Source of the DNA: Microcella alkalica | GTDB lineage: Bacteria > Actinomycetota > Actinomycetes > Actinomycetales > Microbacteriaceae | Direction of reading: 5' to 3' | DNA length: 64,000 nt | Assembly: GCF_014595885.1 (NCBI RefSeq) | Contig: NZ_JABUKC010000001.1 | Coordinates: 434,001 to 498,000 of the forward strand | In this document: positions 1 through 10,594 of the stretch, in pieces | How positions within the stretch are numbered: position 1 is the stretch's first letter | How the letters are laid out: every line of letters begins with the position of its first letter | Program-made: the position numbers and the translations under genes | The notes under the pieces: generated by a model | The model's input: only the letters and a program-made list of their open reading frames with translations | Databases searched by the model: none | Told to the model about the DNA's origin: nothing

Positions 1-146
1 GCACGAGCTACGAGGAGTCGACGTTCCGCGAGCGGCTGTTCGGCTCGGGCGCTCGTCGCGTCAACGACCGCCACCCCGCCGCTCGGTACCGGGGCGGGGC
101 GAACCTGCAGGGTGTCGAGCGCGAGCGCGTCGAGGTGGCGTCGTGA
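1..146 (+). CDS. Flavin-dependent monooxygenase, C-terminal end (partial)
   Basis: This is the last 47 codons of a gene that enters from the left edge; the frame begins at base 3 and ends with TGA at 144-146. The visible residues include STFRERLFG and HPAARYR. That resembles the C-terminal tail of the NtaA/SnaA/DmoA-type luciferase-like FMN monooxygenases, which often end in a similar TLRE.LG...P..R block. The stop overlaps the next start as GTGA, so the two genes are translationally coupled. The partner is an acyl-CoA-dehydrogenase-like flavoprotein, a pairing typical of organosulfur or sulfonate oxidation clusters. The family call rests on a short tail plus context. Confidence 0.5.
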   Translation, partial: TSYEESTFRERLFGSGARRVNDRHPAARYRGGANLQGVERERVEVAS

Positions 147-1411
147 CCGATGTGCTGGTGGCGGATGCCCGGCGAGACGACGAGCTGAGCGATGAGCCGA
201 CGGCCGCCGAGCTCGACGCGCGCATCGAGCGCACGTTCGCGCCGGTGCTCGCCGAGATCGCCGCCGGGGCTGTCGAGCGCGAGCGCCGCCGCATCCTTCC
301 GCTGGACGAGGTGCGGGCGCTGCGCGACGCCGGCTTCGGCGCGCTGCGGGTGCCCCGCCGCTTCGGCGGCTGGGGTGCGAGCCTGCAGCAGCTCTTCCGG
401 CTGCTCATCGCGCTCGGTGAGGCCGACGCGAATCTGCCGCAGCTGCTGCGCGGCCACATCGCGTTCGTCGAGACCCAGCTGGCGCTGCCGCCGAGTGCGC
501 TGCGCACCGAGTGGCTGAGCCGCATCGCCGACGGCGAGGTGCTGTTCGGCAACGCGCAGGCGGAGCGCGGCGAGTCGTCGACGCCGACGACCGAGATCGT
601 CGAGGTCGAGGGCCGCCTGCTCCTGCGGGGCAGGAAGTTCTACAGCACCGGCACCCTCTACGCGGACTGGATCTGGACCGGCGGGCGGCACGGCGATCAC
701 CACGTCGCCGTCGCGGTGCCCGCCGACGCGCCCGGCGTGACGCGCGTCGACGACTGGGCGGGCTTCGGCCAGCGGCTCACCGGCAGCGGCACGACCGTCT
801 TCGACGACGTCGAGGTCGATCCGCGGCAGGTGCTCGCCTGGACCGACAACGACGAGCACCGCTCGCTCGCGTACGTCACCGGGCTGTATCAGCTCATCCT
901 GCTCGCGGCGCTCGCGGGCACCGCTCGGGCGATCGTGCGCGACGCCGTCGCGTTCGTGCGGCCCCGCACGCGCACCTTCGGGGTGCCCGGCCTCTCGTCG
1001 CCGCGGCACGACCCGCTCGTGCAGCAGGTCGTCGGTCGGCTCGGCGCCCAGGCCTTCGCCGCCGAAGCCGCGGTGCTCGAGGCGGTGCGCCGACTCGAGG
1101 CGGCCGACCTGGGTCGCCGTCACGACGCGAGCGACGAGCCGCGGTACTACGACGCTCTCGCCCGCGTGTTCGAGGCGCAGCAGGTCGTCATCGACCTCGT
1201 GCTCGACGCGGCTGGGCGCCTCTTCGAGGTGGGCGGGGCATCCGCCGTCGATGCCGACCGCGCGCTCGACCGGCACTGGCGCAATGCCCGCACGCTGGCC
1301 TCGCACAATCCGGCGATCCTGCGCGCGCAGCTGCTGGGCGACTACCGACTCAACGGCGTGCTGCCGAAGAGCCCGCTGCACCGCGTGCGCGACGAGGCGG
1401 CCGAGCGGTAG
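143..1411 (+). CDS. Acyl-CoA dehydrogenase family / SfnB-DszC-like flavin monooxygenase
   Basis: This 422-residue protein starts at GTG 143, inside the stop of the previous gene. The N-terminal helical part (LDEVRALRDAGFGALRVP, about residues 55-72) and the middle FYSTGTLYADWIW segment (about 170-182) match the acyl-CoA dehydrogenase fold used by DszC/SfnB-type flavin monooxygenases. The C-terminal helical domain keeps the ...DRHWRNARTLASHNP motif, which is characteristic of this subgroup rather than of true fatty-acid dehydrogenases. Beside a luciferase-like monooxygenase, a role in sulfur acquisition from organosulfur compounds is likely. The substrate cannot be told from the sequence. An alternative is another N- or S-hydroxylating flavoenzyme. 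Confidence 0.75.
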   Translation: MTDVLVADARRDDELSDEPTAAELDARIERTFAPVLAEIAAGAVERERRRILPLDEVRALRDAGFGALRVPRRFGGWGASLQQLFRLLIALGEADANLPQLLRGHIAFVETQLALPPSALRTEWLSRIADGEVLFGNAQAERGESSTPTTEIVEVEGRLLLRGRKFYSTGTLYADWIWTGGRHGDHHVAVAVPADAPGVTRVDDWAGFGQRLTGSGTTVFDDVEVDPRQVLAWTDNDEHRSLAYVTGLYQLILLAALAGTARAIVRDAVAFVRPRTRTFGVPGLSSPRHDPLVQQVVGRLGAQAFAAEAAVLEAVRRLEAADLGRRHDASDEPRYYDALARVFEAQQVVIDLVLDAAGRLFEVGGASAVDADRALDRHWRNARTLASHNPAILRAQLLGDYRLNGVLPKSPLHRVRDEAAER

Positions 1412-1432
1412 GCGGCGGATGCGCGGCGAGCG

Positions 1433-1987
1433 TCACGCGCGCTCGTACGTAACCTGCACCATGCCGTTGTCGAAGCGGCGCTCGCGCGTCAGCCGCAGGT
1501 CGAGCCGCACGTCGTCGGGCAGCGCGCGCGTGCTGCCGCCGACGATGGCGGGGCAGACGAGCAGCTGCACGACGTCGACGAGCCCGAGTCGGAATGCGGT
1601 CGCCGCGAGCGTCGGCCCCTCGATCGTGACGTCGCCCGCCGCCTCGGCGAGCGAGCGTTCGATCGACGCCCGCGTGAGCTCGCGCTCGAGGCGCGTGCGG
1701 GTGGTGACGACGCCGTCGAGCGTGCGCGAGAACACGACCTTCTCGGCGCGCTGCCACATCGCCGCGAAGCGCTCCATCTCGGGGGTGTCGGCCCACTCGG
1801 GCTCGGTCTCCCAGCCCGACATCGTCTCGTACATGCGCCGGCCGTAGAGGTAGGTGCTGACGGCCTCCATGTCGTCGTTGATCGCGGCGACGACCTGCTC
1901 GCTCGGGAAGGCCCAGTCGAAGCCTCCGCTCGCGTCGGAGTTGTACCCATCGAGCGAGCAGGCGACCGAGTAGACGAGGCGCGACAT
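1433..1987 (-). CDS. Dihydrofolate reductase family protein (RibD C-terminal domain-like)
   Basis: A 184-residue protein beginning MSRLVYSVACSLDGY, the typical opening of small RibD-C/DHFR-like reductases. YGRRMYETM (about residues 50-58) and a GPTLAATAFRLGLVD stretch near residue 130 match the NADPH-binding fold of this family. The in vivo substrate of such stand-alone proteins is generally unknown; this is neither canonical FolA nor full RibD. The ATG at 1987 is preceded by TAGCGT seven bases upstream, the leaderless signal seen throughout this window. An in-frame GTG at 1996 sits seven bases after GGAGGGG and is the alternative start. The gene is divergent from the UvrA-like gene. Confidence 0.8.
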   Translation of the reverse strand: MSRLVYSVACSLDGYNSDASGGFDWAFPSEQVVAAINDDMEAVSTYLYGRRMYETMSGWETEPEWADTPEMERFAAMWQRAEKVVFSRTLDGVVTTRTRLERELTRASIERSLAEAAGDVTIEGPTLAATAFRLGLVDVVQLLVCPAIVGGSTRALPDDVRLDLRLTRERRFDNGMVQVTYERA

Positions 1988-2027
1988 GGCGGCCACGCTA
2001 CGCCCCTCCAACGTCGGTGGGCAGGGC

Positions 2028-2033
2028 TAGCAT
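2028..2033 (+). promoter_or_regulatory. TAGCAT -10 element of a leaderless promoter
   Basis: TAGCAT ends six bases before the ATG at 2040, which places the expected transcription start on the A of the start codon. This is one of about two dozen identical arrangements in the window. No clear -35 is visible. Confidence 0.5.
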
Positions 2034-2039
2034 CGCGGC

Positions 2040-4397
<2,358 letters not shown>

Positions 4398-4430
4398 GGC
4401 GCGGCCGCGCGGGCGGCCAGCCGCCGCGCC
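4398..4430. terminator. Candidate bidirectional terminator between convergent genes
   Basis: A perfect 8-bp inverted repeat (GGCGCGGC at 4398-4405, GCCGCGCC at 4423-4430) fills the 34 bases between the stops of the UvrA-like gene and araA. An alternative nested stem uses 4407-4429. There is no T tract, so function is inferred from position only. Confidence 0.35.
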
Positions 4431-4431
4431 G

Positions 4432-5952
4432 CTACAGCCCCTGCGCGAGCCGGTGGTACGCCGCGTTCCAGCGCACCTCGTTCTCGAAGCCGGCGATCGT
4501 CGTCGACTCGTCGATGACGAGCAGCTCGATGCCGACCATCTTCGCGAAGTCGCGCACGACGTCGACGCCGATCTGGGTCGTCATGACCGTGTGGTGGGCG
4601 GCGCCCGCGGTGAGCCACGCGGTGGCCGAGGTGCGGAAGTCGGGGCGCGGCTTCCAGACCGCGTGCCCGACCGGCAGGTTCGGCATCTCGGCCGGCAGCT
4701 CCACGGTGTCGACGACGTTGGCGACGAGCCGGAAGCGGTCGCGCAGGTCGCTCAGCGCGACGACGAGCGCCGGGCCGGGGTCGGCCGTGAACACGAGCCG
4801 CACGGGGTCGTCCTTGCCGCCGATGCCGAGCGGCGCGATCGTGAGCCGCGCGCGCTGCGACGACAGCGAGGGCGAGACCTCGAGCATGTGCGCGCCGAGG
4901 ATGAGCTCGGCGCCGGGCTCGAGGTGGTACGTGTAGTCCTCCATGAGCGAGGCGCCGCCGGGTAGGCCCGCGCCCATGACGGCGGCGGCGCGCACGAGCA
5001 CGGCCGTCTTCCAGTCGCCCTCGGCGCCGAAGCCGTAGCCGTCGGCCATGAGGCGCTGCACGGCGAGGCCGGGCAGCTGGCGCAGCCCGCCGAGGTCTTC
5101 GAACGAGTCGGTGAAGGCCGTGAAACCGCCCTCCTCGAGGAAGCCCCGCAGGCCCGCCTCGATGCGGGCGCCCTCGCGCAGCGAGTCGTGCCGGGCGCCG
5201 CCGGGGCGCAGCTCTGCGTCGACGAGGTAGGTCTCGAGGTACTCGGCGACGAGCGCGTCGACGGCGGCGTCGTCGACGGCGTCGACGGCCGCGACGAGCT
5301 CGTTGACGCCCCACGTGTTGACCTGCACGCCGAGCGTGAGCTCGGCCTCGGTCTTGTCGCCCTCGGTGACGGCGACGTAGCGCATGTTGTCGCCGAAGCG
5401 CGCGAGGCGCATGCCGCGCAGGGCGGTGCGGCCGGCGGCGGCGCGCGACCAGACGCCGACGCGCTCGATCACGGCGGGGTCGCTCACGTGCCCGACCACG
5501 GTCGTCCGCGGCACCCCCAGGCGCGTCTCGATGTACCCGAACTCGCGGTCGCCGTGCGCGGCCTGGTTGAGGTTCATGAAGTCGAAGTCGATCTCGCCCC
5601 ACGGCAGCGCGAGGTTGGCCTGCGTGTGCAGGTGCAGCAGCGGCTTCTGCAGCGCGTCGAGCCCGCCGATCCACATCTTCGCCGGGCTGAAGGTGTGCAT
5701 CCACGCGATGACGCCGATGACGCGGTCGTCGGCGTTCGCCGCGAGCATGGTGCGGCGGATGGCGTCGCTGTCCGTCAGCACGGGCTTCCACTCGACGGTG
5801 ACGGGGATGCCCGCGGCCGACTGCAGTCCGCGCGCGACCTCCTGCGACTGCTCGGCGACCTGGCGCAGGGTCTCCTCGCCGTACAGCCCCTGGCTGCCGG
5901 TGAGGAACCAGACGGTGTACTCGGCGAGGTCGGGCACGACGGAGCGGCTCAT
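4432..5952 (-). CDS. araA: L-arabinose isomerase
   Basis: A 506-residue protein, close to the roughly 500 residues usual for AraA, which converts L-arabinose to L-ribulose in the cytoplasm. It shows the family's [11 protein letters not shown] start (residues 13-23), [16 protein letters not shown] (about 83-98), [33 protein letters not shown] in the middle, and [12 protein letters not shown] towards the C-terminus. The ATG at 5952 lies 14 bases after the stop of the FGGY kinase, in the same direction, so the two form an operon. No L-ribulose-5-phosphate 4-epimerase (araD) follows; the next gene is convergent. The identification is firm. Confidence 0.96.
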   Translation of the reverse strand: MSRSVVPDLAEYTVWFLTGSQGLYGEETLRQVAEQSQEVARGLQSAAGIPVTVEWKPVLTDSDAIRRTMLAANADDRVIGVIAWMHTFSPAKMWIGGLDALQKPLLHLHTQANLALPWGEIDFDFMNLNQAAHGDREFGYIETRLGVPRTTVVGHVSDPAVIERVGVWSRAAAGRTALRGMRLARFGDNMRYVAVTEGDKTEAELTLGVQVNTWGVNELVAAVDAVDDAAVDALVAEYLETYLVDAELRPGGARHDSLREGARIEAGLRGFLEEGGFTAFTDSFEDLGGLRQLPGLAVQRLMADGYGFGAEGDWKTAVLVRAAAVMGAGLPGGASLMEDYTYHLEPGAELILGAHMLEVSPSLSSQRARLTIAPLGIGGKDDPVRLVFTADPGPALVVALSDLRDRFRLVANVVDTVELPAEMPNLPVGHAVWKPRPDFRTSATAWLTAGAAHHTVMTTQIGVDVVRDFAKMVGIELLVIDESTTIAGFENEVRWNAAYHRLAQGL

Positions 5953-5966
5953 GGCGGTTCTTTCTC

Positions 5967-7595
5967 TCAGAGGGCGGTGATGGCGGCGCGCTCGACGGCG
6001 AGGCCGGCGCGGTAGCGGTCGAGGTAGGCGGCGAAGCCGGCGACGTCGTCGGCGACGGGATGCTCGGGGCGAGCATCCGCGCCGGTGAAGACGCGCTCGG
6101 TCAGGAAGTCGGCGATCGTCGCGCCCGCACCGGTCGCGGTGTGCGCGGCGAGCACGGCCATGCCCCACGCGCCGCCCTCGGAGGCGCTGTCGGCCACCTC
6201 GACGGGGGCGTCGAGCGCGGCGGCGAGGAAGCGCTGGGCGACGCCCGCGGTGCGGAACATGCCGCCGTGCGCGGCCATGCGGTCGACGGCGACGCCTTCG
6301 TCGGCGAGCGTGCGCATGCCGAGCGCGAGGGTCGCGAAGACGCCGTAGAGCTGGGCGCGCATCGTGTTGGCGAGCGTGAGGCTCGAGTCGGGGGTGCGCA
6401 CGAACAGCGGCCGGCCCTCGTCGAGCTCGGCGATCGGCTCGCCGGCGACGTGGTTGTAGGCGAGCAGTCCGCCGGCGTCGGGTGCGCCCGCGAGCGCCTC
6501 GCGGAAGAGCGTCTCGTAGACGGCGTCGGTGTCGAGCGGCGTGCCGGCGGCCTCGGCGAAGCGTGCGAACATACCCGCCCAGGCGGCGAGCTCGCTCGCG
6601 CCGTTGTTGCAGTGCACCATCGCGACGGGGGCGCCGGCCGGCGTGGTGACGACGTCGATCTCGGGGTGCGCGCGCTCGAGGGGGCGCTCGAGCACGACCA
6701 TGGCGAAGATGCTCGTGCCGGCGCTGACGTTGCCGGTGCGCGGCGCGACGGCGTTCGTGGCGACCATGCCGGTGCCGGCGTCGCCCTCGGGCGGGCAGAG
6801 CGCGGCGCCCGGCTGCAGGGCTCCGGTCGGGTCGAGCAGGGAGGCGCCCTCGGCGGTGAGCGTGCCGGCCTCCGCACCGGCGGGCAGCACGTCGGGCAGC
6901 AGCCCCCGCACGCCGCGGCCGAGCGGCGCGTCGGCGGGGTCGACGCCGTGCTGCTCGCGCAGCAGGCGGTCGTAGCGGGCGAGGAAGTCGGCGTCGTAGT
7001 CCGTGCCGGCGGAGTCGATCGGGAACATGCCCGAGGCGTCGCCGACGCCGAGCACGAAGCGCCCGGTGAGCCGCTCGTGCACGTAGCCGGCGAGCGTGGT
7101 GATGCGCGCGATGCTCGGCACGTGCGGCTCGCGGTCGAGCACGGCCTGGTGCAGGTGCGCGATCGACCAGCGCAGCGGGATCGTGAAGCCGAACAGGCCC
7201 GTGAGCTCGGCCGCGGCGCGCCCGGTGCTGGTGTTGCGCCAGGTGCGGAACGGCACGAGCAGCTCGCCCTCAGCGTCGAACGCGAGGTAGCCGTGCATCA
7301 TCGCCGAGACCCCGAGCGCCCGGTACGCCGTCGGCGCGACGCCGTGGCGCGCGTGCGCATCGGCGACGAGGGCGGCGTGCGCCGCCTGCAGGCCCGACCA
7401 GACGGCGTCGAGGTCGTACGTCCACACCCCGTCGACGAGCTGGTTCGCCCACTCGTGCGCACCCGTCGCAAGCACGGTCGTGGGGGAGTCGGGGTCGACG
7501 AGGCAGGCCTTGATGCGCGTCGAGCCGAGCTCGATGCCGAGCACGGCTCCGCCGCTCGCGAGCAGCTCGGCGGGGGTGGTCGCGCCAGCGGTCAT
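5967..7595 (-). CDS. FGGY-family carbohydrate kinase, probable L-ribulokinase
   Basis: A 542-residue FGGY kinase. The N-terminal phosphate loop [12 protein letters not shown] (about residues 19-30) and the [15 protein letters not shown] segment are typical. The C-terminal half has [21 protein letters not shown] and HGGMFRT. The start ATG at 7595 has a strong GAGGAGG ribosome site five bases upstream; in-frame starts further upstream would overlap the operator. It lies directly before araA, so phosphorylation of L-ribulose is the likely reaction, although FGGY kinases change substrate easily and a xylulokinase-type activity cannot be excluded. Regulation by the neighbouring LacI protein through the palindrome at 7612-7627 is inferred. 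Confidence 0.85.
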   Translation of the reverse strand: MTAGATTPAELLASGGAVLGIELGSTRIKACLVDPDSPTTVLATGAHEWANQLVDGVWTYDLDAVWSGLQAAHAALVADAHARHGVAPTAYRALGVSAMMHGYLAFDAEGELLVPFRTWRNTSTGRAAAELTGLFGFTIPLRWSIAHLHQAVLDREPHVPSIARITTLAGYVHERLTGRFVLGVGDASGMFPIDSAGTDYDADFLARYDRLLREQHGVDPADAPLGRGVRGLLPDVLPAGAEAGTLTAEGASLLDPTGALQPGAALCPPEGDAGTGMVATNAVAPRTGNVSAGTSIFAMVVLERPLERAHPEIDVVTTPAGAPVAMVHCNNGASELAAWAGMFARFAEAAGTPLDTDAVYETLFREALAGAPDAGGLLAYNHVAGEPIAELDEGRPLFVRTPDSSLTLANTMRAQLYGVFATLALGMRTLADEGVAVDRMAAHGGMFRTAGVAQRFLAAALDAPVEVADSASEGGAWGMAVLAAHTATGAGATIADFLTERVFTGADARPEHPVADDVAGFAAYLDRYRAGLAVERAAITAL

Positions 7596-7611
7596 GGGAG
7601 CCTCCTCGGTC

Positions 7612-7627
7612 ATGTGAACGTTAACAT
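7612..7627. promoter_or_regulatory. LacI-type operator upstream of the arabinose kinase-isomerase operon
   Basis: ATGTGAACGTTAACAT is a 16-bp palindrome with one mismatch and a central CG, the usual design of LacI-family operators. It lies 16 bp before the kinase start and 41 bp beyond the 3' end of the LacI-type gene. A TAACGT hexamer inside it could be the -10, in which case repressor binding would block the promoter directly. Confidence 0.75.
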
Positions 7628-7668
7628 CTTCGCGCCTCGGCCGCATCCCCCCTGCTGCATCGCGGTCG

Positions 7669-8670
7669 TCAGACCGCCCGAACGGATGCTCGGCGCACGA
7701 GCACGGGAGCCACCGGCTCGATCGCCGCCGACGCCGACCGCCCGCCGTCGAGCACGCCGACGAGGTGCGCGACCGCGCGTCGCCCGACCTCCGCGAACTC
7801 CTGTCGCACGGTCGTCAAGGGCGGCAGGCTGTGCGCCGCCTCGGGGATGTCGTCGAAGCCGACGACGCTCACGTCGTCGGGCACGCGGCGACCCGACTCG
7901 ACGAGCGCGTGCAGCAGCCCGAGGGCCATCTGGTCGTTGCCGCAGATCACCGCCGTCGTGTCGGGGGCGATCGCGGCGCCCGCGCGGTAGCCCGACTCGA
8001 CCGTCCAGTCGCCGGGCACCGCCTCGCCCGGCTCGATCCCCGCGGCTCGCAGCTCGGCGTCGACCGCCTCGCGCCGGATGGCCGCCTCGAGGAAGCCGAC
8101 CGGCCCCGTGATCTGCTGGATGCGCCGGTGCCCGCGCTCGAGCAGGTGCCGAGCCGCCAGCGCGGCCCCCGCCCGCTGGTCGACCGAGGCGGCAACGCCG
8201 GGCCCGTCGCCGGACTGCAGCGTCACGACGGGCAGCGCGATGCCGGCGCGGTCGAGCGCGTCGAGCATCGGCTGGTAGGGCGCGATCACGACGAGGGCTT
8301 CGATCGCCTGGTCGAGCAGGAACTCCAGACTCGTGCGCATCGCCTCGGCGTCGGGCGGCGTGCTCGTGATGAGCGGCTGGTAGCCGGCGTCGCGCGTCGC
8401 GCGCTCGATCGCGTGCAGACTGCTCGTCGGCCCGAAGTCGGGCGTCGCGAGGGCGAGCACGCCGATTGCGCGCGTGCGGCTCGTGACGAGCGTGCGGGCG
8501 GCGAGGTTGCGCCGGTAGCCGAGGTGCGCGATGGCCTCGAGCACGCGATCGCGGGTCTCCGGCCGCACCGTCTCGTGCCCGTTGAGCACGCGCGAGACGG
8601 TCTGGTGCGAGACCCCGGCGCGCGCCGCGACGTCGTGCATCGTCGGAGCGCGGCGAGCGGCGGTGGCCAT
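7669..8670 (-). CDS. LacI-family transcriptional regulator, probable arabinose repressor
   Basis: A 333-residue LacI/GalR protein. Residues about 11-30 (MHDVAARAGVSHQTVSRVLN) form the N-terminal helix-turn-helix, followed by the hinge (LGYRRNLAARTLVTSRTRAIGVL) and a periplasmic-binding-protein-like sensor domain ending with VVGFDDIPEAAHSLPPLTTVRQ. The ATG at 8670 has TAGCGT seven bases upstream; a GTG at 8679 is the alternative. It lies immediately upstream of, and in the same direction as, the kinase and araA. A LacI-type palindrome sits between them, so it probably represses them when arabinose is absent. The ligand is inferred from context. Confidence 0.9.
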   Translation of the reverse strand: MATAARRAPTMHDVAARAGVSHQTVSRVLNGHETVRPETRDRVLEAIAHLGYRRNLAARTLVTSRTRAIGVLALATPDFGPTSSLHAIERATRDAGYQPLITSTPPDAEAMRTSLEFLLDQAIEALVVIAPYQPMLDALDRAGIALPVVTLQSGDGPGVAASVDQRAGAALAARHLLERGHRRIQQITGPVGFLEAAIRREAVDAELRAAGIEPGEAVPGDWTVESGYRAGAAIAPDTTAVICGNDQMALGLLHALVESGRRVPDDVSVVGFDDIPEAAHSLPPLTTVRQEFAEVGRRAVAHLVGVLDGGRSASAAIEPVAPVLVRRASVRAV

Positions 8671-8737
8671 GCGCGTCACGCTACCGCTCGGCGGTCTCCG
8701 TGCCGAGCGGTGCGGCGGATGCCCTGCCGGGGTCGCG

Positions 8738-8893
8738 CTACAGCGCCGGGTTGGCCGCGCGCGTGTTCGCGCCGACGCGTGCCTCCTCGGCGGCCGCGGT
8801 CGCGCGGCGCCGTGCCGTGCGGCGCTGGAGGCCGGTGACGAGCGAGCGGGCGACCCAGGCGAGCAGTGCTGCTCCGATGGCTTTCTTGATCAT
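8738..8893 (-). CDS. Small hypothetical protein with one hydrophobic segment
   Basis: A 51-codon ORF (MIKKAIGAALLAWVARSLVTG...) with a hydrophobic N-terminal stretch of about 15 residues followed by an Arg/Ala-rich tail. An AGGA ribosome site lies eight to nine bases before the ATG at 8893. No family is recognised. The N-terminus could be a membrane anchor. It is divergent from the transhydrogenase genes and stands alone. Codon usage is ordinary for the window, and the start context is the main support for it being a gene. Confidence 0.5.
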   Translation of the reverse strand: MIKKAIGAALLAWVARSLVTGLQRRTARRRATAAAEEARVGANTRAANPAL

Positions 8894-9022
8894 GCGGGCA
8901 TCCTGCGCCCTGCGCGGCGGCGCGCCCAGGGGCTTGCACCTCGCGCCCTCACGGGTGTTGAGGCGCGTTCGCGTTGCCCTGGCGTTAAGAATCTCCGTTC
9001 CTTCGCTTTGTTCAGCCAAGAT

Positions 9023-9056
9023 GAACGCTCGTTCTGCACGATCTCGCCACTACAGT
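9023..9056 (+). promoter_or_regulatory. Candidate pnt promoter region with a 12-bp palindrome
   Basis: GAACGctCGTTC (9023-9034) is a perfect palindrome, followed by a TACAGT hexamer at 9051-9056 that could be the -10 for a leader of about 27 bases before pntAA. No good -35 is visible. The arrangement would fit a regulator site upstream of the pnt operon, but no regulator is known. Confidence 0.3.
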
Positions 9057-9089
9057 CGCCTCACGTCCACCACACACCGAGGGAGCCGC

Positions 9090-10265
9090 ATGCACATCGC
9101 CGTGCGCCGCGAACCGATCGAGGGGGAGCAGCGGGTCGCCGCGACCCCCGCCTCGACGGCGCAGTATCTGAAGAACGGTCTGACCGTCACCATCGAACGC
9201 GGGGCCGGCGTCGCCGCCGGCTACCCCGACGCCGACTACGAGGCCGCGGGCGCCACGCTCATCGACGCGCTCGACCTCGCGAGCGTCGAGGTGCTCGCCC
9301 ACGTGCGCCCGCTCGACGCCGCGACGATCGCCGCGCTGCCGAGCGGTGCGATCACCGTCGGCTTCGCCTCGCCCGCCTCCGAGCTCGAGGGCGTCGCGGC
9401 CCTGGCCGCGAAGGGCGTCACGGCGTTCTCGCTCGAGCTGATCCCGCGCATCTCGCGCGCCCAGTCGATGGACGCGCTGACCTCGCAGTCGCTCGTCGCC
9501 GGCTACCGCTGCGTGCTCGAGGCCGGCATGCGGTTCCCGCGCTTCTTCCCGCTCTACATGACGGCCGCCGGCACCATTCCGCCCGCGCGCGTGCTCGTGC
9601 TCGGTGCGGGCGTCGCCGGCCTGCAGGCCATCGCGACGGCCAAGCGCCTCGGCGCGAAGGTCTCCGCGTACGACGTGCGCTCGGCCTCCGCCGACGAGGT
9701 GCGCTCGATGGGCGGCACCTTCATCCACCTCGACCTCGACGCCGCGGCCGACGCCGCCGGCGGCTACGCGAAAGAGCTCGCCGCCGACCGCGCCGACCGC
9801 CAGCGCGAGCTGCTCGCCCCGCACGTCGCCGACGCCGACGTCATCATCACGACCGCCGCGATCCCCGGCCGGCCCGCGCCGCGCCTCATCACGGCGTCGA
9901 TGCTGCAGGGCATGAAGCCCGGCTCGGTCATCGTCGACCTCGCCGCCGAGACCGGCGGCAACGTCGAGGGCGCCGTCGCGGGCCAGGATGTCCGCGTCGA
10001 GGTGCCCGGTGGTGCGATCACCATCGTCGGCATGAAGGATGCCCCCTCGACGATGCCCTTCGACGCGAGCCGTCTGCTCGCGCAGAACATCGCCAACCTC
10101 ATCGGCCTCATGACCGTCGAGGGTGCCGTCGCGCCCGACCTCGACGACGAGGTCGTCGCCGGCGCCTGCCTCACCCACGAGGGTCAGGTGCGCCACGAGC
10201 CCACCGCCGCCGCGATCGCGGCCGCGACCACCGCATCCACGACCGACCAGACGGGAGCTCGCTGA
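9090..10265 (+). CDS. pntAA: NAD(P) transhydrogenase subunit alpha part 1 (PntAA)
   Basis: A 391-residue soluble domain I of the proton-translocating transhydrogenase, which binds NAD(H) on the cytoplasmic side. It opens MHIAVRREPIEGEQRVAATP, the typical AlaDH/PNT N-terminus. The dinucleotide-binding loop GAGVAG lies at residues 172-177, and the RQRELLAPHVADADVIITTAAIPGRPAP segment follows. In enterobacteria PntA is one polypeptide; here alpha is split in two, as in many actinobacteria and Rhodospirillum. GGGAG precedes the ATG. The gene overlaps pntAB by one base (TGATG), so translation is coupled. Confidence 0.95.
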   Translation: MHIAVRREPIEGEQRVAATPASTAQYLKNGLTVTIERGAGVAAGYPDADYEAAGATLIDALDLASVEVLAHVRPLDAATIAALPSGAITVGFASPASELEGVAALAAKGVTAFSLELIPRISRAQSMDALTSQSLVAGYRCVLEAGMRFPRFFPLYMTAAGTIPPARVLVLGAGVAGLQAIATAKRLGAKVSAYDVRSASADEVRSMGGTFIHLDLDAAADAAGGYAKELAADRADRQRELLAPHVADADVIITTAAIPGRPAPRLITASMLQGMKPGSVIVDLAAETGGNVEGAVAGQDVRVEVPGGAITIVGMKDAPSTMPFDASRLLAQNIANLIGLMTVEGAVAPDLDDEVVAGACLTHEGQVRHEPTAAAIAAATTASTTDQTGAR

Positions 10266-10594
10266 TGGACGCCATCACCCTGCTGACCTTCTTCGTGCTC
10301 TCGGTCTTCGTCGGCTTCGAAGTCGTCTCGAAGGTCTCCAGCACCCTGCACACGCCCCTCATGTCGGGCGCCAACGCCATCCACGGCATCATCCTCATCG
10401 GCGCGATCATCGTCGCCGGGCAGGCGGAGGACGTCGGGCTGCTCGTCGTCGCCCTCATCGCCGTGCTGCTGGCCACCGTCAACCTCGTCGGCGGCTTTGT
10501 CGTCACCGACCGCATGCTCGAGATGTTCGGCGGGCGCAAGCCGGCCGCGGCGTCGGCGAGCACCGCTGCGACGGGCGAGGAGGGCCCGCGATGA
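10265..10594 (+). CDS. pntAB: NAD(P) transhydrogenase subunit alpha part 2 (PntAB)
   Basis: A 109-residue membrane protein with three predicted hydrophobic helices (about residues 4-22, 38-56 and 60-80). It is part of domain II that forms the proton channel together with PntB. The segment HTPLMSGANAIHGI is the conserved hallmark of this subunit. Its last codons overlap the start of pntB as ATGA, and its start overlaps the stop of pntAA. The C-terminal tail is a short Ala-rich extension. Confidence 0.95.
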   Translation: MDAITLLTFFVLSVFVGFEVVSKVSSTLHTPLMSGANAIHGIILIGAIIVAGQAEDVGLLVVALIAVLLATVNLVGGFVVTDRMLEMFGGRKPAAASASTAATGEEGPR

